Source: JASFTV01 sp050050615 (lineage in GTDB: Bacteria > Desulfobacterota > DSM-4660 > Desulfatiglandales > HGW-15). From it: a stretch of DNA of 12,728 bases. Within the stretch, counting starts at the first letter, position 1. Each line of letters opens with the position of its first letter. The position numbers were made by a program, and so were the translations under genes. The stretch lies in the NCBI GenBank assembly GCA_050050615.1, contig JASFTV010000075.1, positions 1-12,728 of the forward strand, read 5' to 3'. Under the pieces are notes generated by a model, which searched no databases, was not told the origin of the DNA, and saw nothing but the letters and a program-made list of their open reading frames with translations. Below are positions 5,537 through 12,317 of the stretch, in pieces.

Positions 5537-8443
5537 TTAGACCTCTCCATGAAGAATGAATACAGCCCAGTAGAAAGGGTTAGCATATTTGGATTTTATC
5601 TCAGTTCGGGCAAGTCTTAAGGCTTCCCTCTTGTCTTTCCCGGTTCTTAAATACCTGTAGAAGTTCTTCATATACTCCACCGTCTCTATGGAAGATACCT
5701 CCCACAGGCTAATTAAGATCGTTCTTGCCCCGGCATATTGGAAGGCTCTGGCAAAATTTGATATTCCCTCCCCTTCCATCACCTTACCCCGTCCAGTTAA
5801 GCACGCAGAAATAACCACCAGGTCCGCGCGAAGCTTTAAACCCAGGACCTCGCTCAATGTCAAGAAACCATCATCCTTGTTTCGGTTCTCCACCAGACCG
5901 AGCAGGATGAAAGGCTCTTCTATACCTTGAACTTTCCCGGCTGAATCCGCATGGGTAGCAAAGTGTATGTAACGGTATTTTTCCAGCGGTGATTTCCTAA
6001 GATTGGTCTCATTTGCAAGGATGCCGAGAAGAATATCAGGTGGTTTGGTCTGAATATTAAATAGCTTTGCAATCGTCCTTACCTCTTCCTCCGTCTCGGG
6101 GAGGGGAAGATAGAGTAACGCCTTTTCCTTTTTGTCGTTCTTGCTTGTCTTGCCCCATTCGCTTTTTATGGCCAAACCTCGATAGGCAAACGCCTCTTTC
6201 CTAGAAGTGGGCGTAGGCCCTTTCTTTCCTTTCTTGAATGAGATGTATCGCAAATCATTTTCATTGTAAATAGGGTTACCAACGGCAAAGAGGGGTCTCT
6301 TTGCTTTAGTTACCTTGTGCGTCCTTTGAAAAGCAAGGATTGTGGCTGATTGGTAATAACTCAACTGATACTTGTCACCCACGTAGACGCTGTCTCTTAC
6401 GCCGGAACCTTCTTTTATCACAAGGGCTTCAAAGGGCAACAGTCCAAGTATCCCATCAGGAACGATAATTACCTTTTCGTTCTTTTTTACAATCCGTAAG
6501 GCCCTAGAGAGGAGGATATCATAGAGCTCTTTTGCTCTTTCTACAGAAAAGTTATGAATATCCCGTGTATTCATAGGCTGCATGAAAGATTCTATCTTTG
6601 CCTTAAGATCTTCCATCTTTATGGGTATTCTCAAGGTTTTTTCCACACCGCCCTTTCTGGCCAAAAACAAGTAGCTTGCATCATCACCCGTAGCGAACTC
6701 AAAAATGACTTCTTTCTCTTTAAGAGGCAGTTCTTCCGGTAGGAGTGGTTTTGGATAATAAAGAGAGGCGTATCGAGGATATTTTTCCCTCAGCTCTTTT
6801 ATTAAGTTATTGAGCTGAGTCGAAAGTCGCTTCTTCCGTCTGTTGAGTTCCTTATAGGAATCCTCGCTTTTGTATGCCTTTTCCCATTGGGAATCTATTG
6901 CAGAAAGCTGGTTTATGAGCGACGCCTCTTTTCTTTTCAGTTCCTGCGATATCTCGAAACGTTGATTTATCCGCTTCGCTTTTGCCATTGACTCAAGAAG
7001 TACCCTGGCTTTGGTAGACTCCGAAAAGTAGAATGCAGCCGATAACAGATTGCTGGCAAATTGAGTGAAATTCTTGTCTTCCTTCTCCCCGTTAAGAACC
7101 CTTTCACACAGAGTGGATACAAGTCCTCTGTATGCCTTCAGCCTTCTGCCGGCTCCGAAGAAGCCTGTCTTTTCACCCTTTACCTGTTGTCTCATACCCT
7201 CTATCAGCGATACAGCTTTTAGAAACTCCATTGACGCCTCTTTCAGCATCCCTATACCTTTTAGCGTTCGACCCTTCTCAGTATGGTATCGTATCTTGAA
7301 TTGATCCGTATCAAACCATTCGGGCGTCATGTCAAGTACAAGCGCCATGGCCTTATCATACCTTCCAGAGGCAACGTAGATTTCCACCAAACCTGGCGTT
7401 CCTGTCCATTTGAACCCTGTCTTGCCAATCTCTTTTCCTGCCGCTTTAAACATCTCTTCTGCCTCTTGATAATCCCGCTTGGCAAGATGAACATAGCCAA
7501 TGTTTTTAAGGGTTGTAGCAACGTACCTGTGGTTTTTGATCTCGCTGACTATTTTTAGAGCCTTGTCGTAGTATTCGAGGGCCCTGTCATACAATCCAAG
7601 ATAATCATAAACCAACCCTATATTATTGAGGGTTGCCGCCGTATCCAGAGGAATGTTAATCTCTTTGAAAATCTTTAAAGAATCATGGAAATAGTCGAGA
7701 GCTTCATCATACCTGCCGAGTGACTTGTAAATTGTACCGATGTTATTTAGGCTTGTGGCTACGTCCTGCCGTTTTTTGAGTTTTTTTCTTATATTCAGTG
7801 CTTCCCTATGACTGCTCAAGGCTTCCTCATACCGGCCGAGTGAATGATAAGCAGCGGCAATATTGTTAAGACTTATCGCTATATCCTGGTGATTTTTTAG
7901 TTCCTTATTGATGCCTAAAGACTCCTTGTAATATTCGAGTGCTTTGTTATATCGACCGAGACTATGATAAACGGTACCAATGTTGTTGAGACTTTTTGAA
8001 ACGTATCGGGGTTTCTTGAGTTGTTTAATTATCTTCAAAGAGTCATGGAAATAGTCAAGAGCTTCATCATACCTGCCGAGGGACCTGTAGACTTCACCGA
8101 TGTTGTTCAGGCTTGTGGCTACAGCCTGCGAAAGTCTAAGTTTCTTTCTTATCTTTAGTGCTTCCTTATGACTGCTCAAGGCTTGATCATACATCCCAAG
8201 CCTGCTGTAAACGCTACCGATGTCATTAAGATTAACAGAAACCAGCAAAGGAATATTCAGGCTTCTGCCGGCCCTGAGCGATCGATTGAAAAAAGAAAGC
8301 GCCTCCTGATATTTCCCGGTTCTGTAAGCCTTCTGCCCCTGCTTGTAGAGCCTCACGGCCTCATCTTTTGACTCACCAAGGACAGTGCTAGATAATCCCA
8401 TTACAAAAATGAGAACCCACAAAATAATGACACCCTTTTTCAT
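5537..8443 (-). CDS. Exported TPR-CHAT protein (caspase-like cysteine peptidase)
   Basis: This 968-residue protein has a Sec signal peptide at residues 1-23 (KKGVIILWVLIFVMGL, cut after VLG). Eight tandem 40-residue TPRs at about 30-345 (SLNNIG-VY-SLGRYDEAL-Y) are followed by looser TPR-like helices to about 440. A charged helical, probably coiled-coil region covers about 500-555 and contains ELREKYPRYASLYYP, typical of TPR-CHAT proteins. The CHAT domain (Pfam CHAT, clan CD, related to caspases and separases) runs from about 575 to the end. The predicted dyad is intact: His831 in HFATHAD (codon 5951-5953) and Cys881 in ISACLTGRG (codon 5801-5803). The family-typical end is YANPFYWAVFILHG. The domain probably cleaves a partner protein, the target being unknown. 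ATG 8443 is preferred over the adjacent 8446 because GTGAGG lies at the better distance. The gene begins about 100 bases after the ankyrin gene and is more AT-rich than its neighbours. Confidence 0.95.
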   Translation of the reverse strand: MKKGVIILWVLIFVMGLSSTVLGESKDEAVRLYKQGQKAYRTGKYQEALSFFNRSLRAGRSLNIPLLVSVNLNDIGSVYSRLGMYDQALSSHKEALKIRKKLRLSQAVATSLNNIGEVYRSLGRYDEALDYFHDSLKIIKQLKKPRYVSKSLNNIGTVYHSLGRYNKALEYYKESLGINKELKNHQDIAISLNNIAAAYHSLGRYEEALSSHREALNIRKKLKKRQDVATSLNNIGTIYKSLGRYDEALDYFHDSLKIFKEINIPLDTAATLNNIGLVYDYLGLYDRALEYYDKALKIVSEIKNHRYVATTLKNIGYVHLAKRDYQEAEEMFKAAGKEIGKTGFKWTGTPGLVEIYVASGRYDKAMALVLDMTPEWFDTDQFKIRYHTEKGRTLKGIGMLKEASMEFLKAVSLIEGMRQQVKGEKTGFFGAGRRLKAYRGLVSTLCERVLNGEKEDKNFTQFASNLLSAAFYFSESTKARVLLESMAKAKRINQRFEISQELKRKEASLINQLSAIDSQWEKAYKSEDSYKELNRRKKRLSTQLNNLIKELREKYPRYASLYYPKPLLPEELPLKEKEVIFEFATGDDASYLFLARKGGVEKTLRIPIKMEDLKAKIESFMQPMNTRDIHNFSVERAKELYDILLSRALRIVKKNEKVIIVPDGILGLLPFEALVIKEGSGVRDSVYVGDKYQLSYYQSATILAFQRTHKVTKAKRPLFAVGNPIYNENDLRYISFKKGKKGPTPTSRKEAFAYRGLAIKSEWGKTSKNDKKEKALLYLPLPETEEEVRTIAKLFNIQTKPPDILLGILANETNLRKSPLEKYRYIHFATHADSAGKVQGIEEPFILLGLVENRNKDDGFLTLSEVLGLKLRADLVVISACLTGRGKVMEGEGISNFARAFQYAGARTILISLWEVSSIETVEYMKNFYRYLRTGKDKREALRLARTEIKSKYANPFYWAVFILHGEV
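7681..8220 (-). repeat. 360-base higher-order duplication of three TPRs inside the CHAT gene
   Basis: TPR units 2-3-4 and 5-6-7 repeat as a block. Units 2 and 5 share ALSSH-EAL-IRKKL, units 3 and 6 share YDEALDYFHDSLKI, and units 4 and 7 share ALEYY. At the DNA level, 8041-8100 and 7681-7740 match at 52 of 60 positions by hand count. Neighbouring 120-base units match far less well. The pattern indicates tandem duplication of a three-repeat block. Confidence 0.8.
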
Positions 8444-8546
8444 CATATCCTCACCAGGCTAATGACTTACCTTTGGTTATAAACCGCTACCTGAGTGCTA
8501 ACCCCCCGGGCTTTGAGGGATTATGCTTCCTCTCTGCTTGCGGGGA
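8444..8546. other. Short gap between the ankyrin and TPR-CHAT genes
   Basis: About 100 bases separate these two co-oriented genes. The gap holds a small palindrome GGTT-ATA-AACC (8475-8485) and the ribosome site GTGAGG just before ATG 8443. No T-run terminator is visible, so cotranscription of the two genes is possible. Confidence 0.4.
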
Positions 8547-10484
8547 TTACTTCTTTGCTCCTGCCTGTATGAGCAATCGTTCTGTCTCTTTATGCTTTTT
8601 CCACTTTGCGAGTTTCAATGCCGTACTCCCAAAGTCGTTTTTTGCGTTTACGTCCGCTCCCCTTTTGATCAGTTCCTTAACAATTTCAGTGTGTCCGTTG
8701 ACCGCCGCAAACATCAGAACCGTCGTGCCCTGCCAGTTTTTCGCATTGATGTCCGCACCTCTTTCCAGCAGCTCTTTCATTCTGTTCATATCGCCAATCT
8801 CGGCTACGGCCAAAAGTGCTGTAACACCATACGTCCCTCTCGCATTCACATTTGCACCATGAGCGATCAGGGTGTGCACGGTCTCCAGATTCCCGGTCAC
8901 GGCGGCCATGATCAATGCTGTGTCACCGTTACTGTTTTTCGCGTTCACATCTGCTCCGTTGTCGATCAATTCCTTTACAATGGCGTTGTGACCTTTATCT
9001 GCAGCGCCCATCAGCGCTGATATGCCGCGACTCTGCACATTTATGTCGGCACCATGAGCTAGCAATGTTTTCACCGTGTCCAGGTGGCCGCTCTGCGCAG
9101 CGAACATTAATGGCGTATCACCCAGATCATTTTTCTTATCCACCTCTGCTCCTCTTTCCAGTAGCTCCGTTACAATATCCGTGTATCCTTTGTCAGCCGC
9201 TTTAATTAAGGCTGTGACACCCTTGGCGTCTTGTGAATTCACATCAGCCCCCTGGTCTAACGAAGCTCCTAGAATCGCAATGTCACCTTTGGTGGCCGCT
9301 TTGTGAAGGGCGACTTCATAGTCCTTAAGGGGGGACCCACCACTCTCGATCAATCGAACGATGTCGGTGTGACCTTTCGCTGTCGCTATCCTTAATGCGG
9401 TGTCGCCCTTTTTGTTCATCACACTTATGTCTGCGCCCTGGGCCAGCAGTGCTTCCACAATTTGCGCATTGCCTTTGCGGGACGCCAATATCAAAGGGGT
9501 GTCGCCCCTGCTGTTTCTTGCATTCACATCCGCGTCATAATCCAGCAATGTCCTCACAACAGCGGTGTGACCTTCCCTTGCCGCTTTTACCAGGGCCGTG
9601 TCGCCATAGTTATTTTTGGCATTCACGTCGGCCCCTTTATCCAATAGTGCCCTGACGGTATCAATTTTCCCTTTCCAGGCTGCCAGAATCAACAATGTGT
9701 ACCCGTATTTGTTTCTGGCATCTATGTCAGCCCCGCTAACCAAGAAAGCATTTACTGTGTCCGTATGACCTTTTCGAGCCGCGAAAGTCATCGCGGTTTC
9801 CCCGCTTTGTACTTTCGCATTCAAGTCAGCACCTCCCTGGATCAAGGCCTTCACCGTGTCCGTATGGCCTCCTTTGGCGGCTGCGATCAAAGGGGTGGAT
9901 CCAACAGGGCTTCTGACGTTCACCTCAGCACCTTTTTCCAAAAGGATTTTCACAGTCGCTGTGTGCCCGTACTTTGCCGCCCAAACAAGTGCGGTATCCC
10001 CGTACGGTCTTCTGAACTTATCCCTCGCATTCACATCGGCACCATGCTCCAAAAGGATTCGGACGGTCTCTCGATGACCCTTTTGTGCGGCCCGGATCAA
10101 AGGCGTGAAGCCCAGCGGGTCTTTGGCATCCACATGGGCTCCATGAGACAACAAAGTCTTCACAATCTCCGCATGACCCTCATAGGCTGCCACCATCAGT
10201 ACAGGCCAACCTCCGCCCCTTGGTGCCGAGCGCTCCCTTTTTGCATTCGGATCCGCGCCCTGCTCTAGTAATGCTTGCACCGTCTCCATTTTCCCGGCTT
10301 TTGCGGCTTTAATCAGGTCATCATTCAAAGTTCCTGCGTGGCTATTTTCCGAAACCAGGGGTAGGAGCAAAAAAAGCAGAAAAATCATCCGATTGATCTG
10401 CAAACTCGTCTTAGCTAGGATCTCATTTCGTCTGTGCATAGGAACCTGCAAAACAATCTTCATGAATCGTTTTCTATCCATCAT
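8547..10484 (-). CDS. Exported ankyrin-repeat protein with 18 repeats
   Basis: This 645-residue protein is almost entirely ankyrin repeats. A long basic n-region (about 32 residues) leads to a hydrophobic stretch MIFLLFLLLPLV, and a signal-peptidase cut is likely after SHA near residue 50, so the array should be outside the cytoplasm. Eighteen 33-residue repeats follow, with the signature G-D-T-A/P-L-AA-GH-D-TV-LL-GADVNAK. Repeat 3 carries a four-residue insertion (DKFRRPYGDT). Repeat 10 is short and degenerate (ESGGSPLKDYEV), splitting the array into blocks of ten and eight. Such arrays bind other proteins, and no enzymatic domain is present. ATG 10484 is chosen over the in-frame ATG 10547 because AAAAGGAGGT ends six bases before it. 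The gene lies behind the terminator of the decarboxylase gene and just before the CHAT gene, so it may be a scaffold or inhibitor partner of the CHAT protein, which is inference. Confidence 0.93.
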   Translation of the reverse strand: MMDRKRFMKIVLQVPMHRRNEILAKTSLQINRMIFLLFLLLPLVSENSHAGTLNDDLIKAAKAGKMETVQALLEQGADPNAKRERSAPRGGGWPVLMVAAYEGHAEIVKTLLSHGAHVDAKDPLGFTPLIRAAQKGHRETVRILLEHGADVNARDKFRRPYGDTALVWAAKYGHTATVKILLEKGAEVNVRSPVGSTPLIAAAKGGHTDTVKALIQGGADLNAKVQSGETAMTFAARKGHTDTVNAFLVSGADIDARNKYGYTLLILAAWKGKIDTVRALLDKGADVNAKNNYGDTALVKAAREGHTAVVRTLLDYDADVNARNSRGDTPLILASRKGNAQIVEALLAQGADISVMNKKGDTALRIATAKGHTDIVRLIESGGSPLKDYEVALHKAATKGDIAILGASLDQGADVNSQDAKGVTALIKAADKGYTDIVTELLERGAEVDKKNDLGDTPLMFAAQSGHLDTVKTLLAHGADINVQSRGISALMGAADKGHNAIVKELIDNGADVNAKNSNGDTALIMAAVTGNLETVHTLIAHGANVNARGTYGVTALLAVAEIGDMNRMKELLERGADINAKNWQGTTVLMFAAVNGHTEIVKELIKRGADVNAKNDFGSTALKLAKWKKHKETERLLIQAGAKK

Positions 10485-10490
10485 CCCTTT

Positions 10491-10500
10491 ACCTCCTTTT
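10491..10500 (-). promoter_or_regulatory. Shine-Dalgarno site deciding the start at 10484
   Basis: AAAAGGAGGT on the minus strand ends six bases before ATG 10484. The longer reading from ATG 10547 would translate through this site and put a Gly/Pro/Lys-rich tail before the signal peptide, so the shorter start is favoured. Confidence 0.75.
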
Positions 10501-10506
10501 CCTGGA

Positions 10507-10540
10507 TGCAGGCTAGCCAGGGGTCCTGGTCCTGTTTTTT
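10507..10540 (+). terminator. Plus-strand terminator-like hairpin with T6
   Basis: On the plus strand CAGG, CTAG, then CCAGG-GGT-CCTGG (10517-10529) and CCTG form a two-part stem, followed immediately by TTTTTT (10535-10540). This has the shape of an intrinsic terminator, but no plus-strand gene is supported upstream. It may stop antisense transcription, or act as structure in the leader of the ankyrin mRNA. Confidence 0.4.
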
Positions 10541-10544
10541 GCTT

Positions 10545-10594
10545 CAAAAAAAATCAAAGGCTCGACAGCCCGAGGGGCCTTTTTGCCCCCCGGG
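10545..10594 (-). terminator. Intrinsic terminator after the decarboxylase gene
   Basis: On the minus strand a strong stem (CCCG-mismatch-GGGGC paired with GCCCC and CGGG, 10569-10594, loop about six bases) adjoins a second stem GGCT-GTCG-AGCC (10559-10570). The sequence then reads TTTGATTTTTTTT (10546-10558). Stem plus T-run, about 100 bases past the decarboxylase stop at 10687, fits Rho-independent termination. It would separate the decarboxylase operon from the ankyrin/CHAT genes. The two stems share bases near 10569-10571 and could form alternatively. Confidence 0.7.
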
Positions 10595-10686
10595 GAGCGT
10601 GCTGCGATCGGTTTTTCAACATCCTAGGATGATTCTTTTTTCGAAATGCTCGGTCTCTTTGCTATGATCTCCCCTATCAAACCTCC

Positions 10687-12228
10687 TTACGCGACAGCCT
10701 GCCTCTTTTTTTCTTCTGCACCCTTCTTCTTCAAATGCTCCGGAATCACATCGCGCCTGAACACCTCTTCCTCTGTTTCGCTTCGGCGGATAATAGCAGC
10801 CTGATCCCCGGTCACGAGCACGGTGGCTGGCCTTGGCATGGCATTGAAGTTACTCATGGAGACTTCCTGATAAGCGCCCGTGTCCAACAGGGCAAGAAGA
10901 TCTCCAACCTCAACCTGAGGGATGGGGACCGTCGGCAACAACCGATCGCCATAGCAACTGCGCCCGATGATATCCGCCTTATCGATCATCTTTGCATCCG
11001 CTTTGTTGGCGAACAGGTAGTCGTGCAAATGGTGCTCGTACCTCCCGCCGGTGAACCAGAATTCTGTCGTATCGACGATGACCACATTCCAGCGAATGGG
11101 ATCCGTCATGCGCTTGATGTTCTTGACCGTGGTCAAATGGATCCCCGCATTCCCGTGTAATGACCGCCCCGGTTCAACCTGTAGCATCAACCCTTGGGTA
11201 TGGATGCCCTGCTTGGGCAGTTCCCGCCTCAGGGTGCGCGTGCACACGTCTGCATATTGCTCGATTGTCGGCGCCGGTTTTTGATTCGGCCTGGAGATGA
11301 GGAGGGCATCAACGAGCCTGGATAAAACTCTATACCGTCTGTCCGAACCCAACAGATGGAGCCCCTTTGACAAAGAGTGAAGCGCTGCAAGCTGCAGTGG
11401 TTCGGTGTAGTCCGTGACCGCATTGAATGGATCCCTCGGGATAGCAAACCCCCCGCCAATATCAATCTCCTTGGGCTGGAATCCTCCCAGCGCCCGGCTC
11501 ACTTTTCCTAGTTCCGCAGCAAATGATTTCATCTGCTCTTCCCAATAACGCGTTGACGGGTCATGTCGGCCGTGATGCTGGTGAACGCCCATCAGTTCGA
11601 CATTCTTCATCCTGAGAATTCGCGGCCCGATCGCCATGATTTGCTCGAACGTGAGTCCGCCCTTGTAGGCCAGGGCGGCAAGATCGGTTGGAACCAGACC
11701 TTCAGCAACAAAGTCACTGTGATTGATAAAGCCGGAGATGACCGGCTTCAAGCGCAGACGCACCCTGGCGACCGTATTCAGTTCTTTCACCGCCTTCTCG
11801 ATCACATCCACCTCTTCAATACTGTCTATGGTGATACGAACCCCTTCCCGGATGCTCCGGTAGATATGGGCATCGTCCTTTGGAACCCCGTTTACCGAGA
11901 TGAATTCAGGTTCGAAGCCTGCTTCCAGGGCGACGGTCAACTCTCCTGATGAATAGATGTCACAGCCGCAGCCTTCATCAGCCAGTATATGCTGTATCGC
12001 CGAAATCCAGTTCGCTTTCGCAGCCGGCATGACCTTGACCAATCCATCGGGCCAGCCCCTTTGGAATGCCTTCTGGAAACGGCGTGCGTTGCGCCGCAGT
12101 TGATCTTCAGAATAGACAAACAATGGCGAACCGAACTTTTGTATCAGGTCAACGCTGTCGATTTCCTCGACATAAAGGTGCCCGTTGCGCCTGGACAAAC
12201 AATCGTCGATTCTTTCGATCGTGGCCAT
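10687..12228 (-). CDS. PLP-dependent decarboxylase of the diaminopimelate/ornithine decarboxylase family (LysA-like)
   Basis: This 513-residue cytoplasmic enzyme is of PLP fold-type III. Its alpha/beta-barrel begins with the sheet-binding segment SPLFVYSEDQLRRN. The PLP lysine is K71 in PAAKANW. Barrel histidines lie in GVHQHHG (about 214-220). The phosphate-binding Gly run is IDIGGGFAIP (about 256-264), and EPGRS (352-356) contacts the cofactor. The C-terminal barrel carries the active-site Cys as SCYGDR (C425) and the GAY motif at 451-453. Known members remove a carboxyl group from meso-diaminopimelate, ornithine, arginine or related amino acids. The protein is about 90 residues longer than usual LysA, mostly through an insertion near 275-345 and a charged tail. 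The Cys motif is CYGD, not the CESGD usual in LysA, so the substrate is not assigned. ATG 12228 is preferred over the adjacent 12231 because AAAGGAGGG (12233-12241) is better spaced. The partial gene upstream ends about 90 bases before it, so cotranscription is possible. Confidence 0.93.
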   Translation of the reverse strand: MATIERIDDCLSRRNGHLYVEEIDSVDLIQKFGSPLFVYSEDQLRRNARRFQKAFQRGWPDGLVKVMPAAKANWISAIQHILADEGCGCDIYSSGELTVALEAGFEPEFISVNGVPKDDAHIYRSIREGVRITIDSIEEVDVIEKAVKELNTVARVRLRLKPVISGFINHSDFVAEGLVPTDLAALAYKGGLTFEQIMAIGPRILRMKNVELMGVHQHHGRHDPSTRYWEEQMKSFAAELGKVSRALGGFQPKEIDIGGGFAIPRDPFNAVTDYTEPLQLAALHSLSKGLHLLGSDRRYRVLSRLVDALLISRPNQKPAPTIEQYADVCTRTLRRELPKQGIHTQGLMLQVEPGRSLHGNAGIHLTTVKNIKRMTDPIRWNVVIVDTTEFWFTGGRYEHHLHDYLFANKADAKMIDKADIIGRSCYGDRLLPTVPIPQVEVGDLLALLDTGAYQEVSMSNFNAMPRPATVLVTGDQAAIIRRSETEEEVFRRDVIPEHLKKKGAEEKKRQAVA

Positions 12229-12317
12229 CATACCCTCCTTTCTGCAAAGGGGACGTAGCTAAATTGTTGAGTTATCCGCCCCGCCCCTCTCTACCAGCAA
12301 ATATACAGGCCCGTATT

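Noticed and set aside
5537..8443. Type III-E CRISPR (TPR-CHAT / gRAMP) assignment
   Set aside because: No Cas7-like effector, Cas1 or repeat array is present, and this TPR-CHAT protein carries a signal peptide. Only the general domain pairing is shared.
8473..10268. Plus-strand open frames opposite the ankyrin gene
   Set aside because: They are antisense shadows of a regular 99-base ankyrin repeat array. Their composition (Cys, His and Arg rich) is not protein-like.
10620..10631. Perfect 12-base palindrome CATCCTAGGATG followed by a T-run on the plus strand
   Set aside because: A palindrome this short is expected a few times in a window of this size, a usable loop leaves only four paired bases, and no plus-strand gene needs a terminator here.
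10735..12258. Several plus-strand frames opposite the decarboxylase gene
   Set aside because: The minus strand encodes a full set of family motifs over the whole stretch, so these frames are chance openings.
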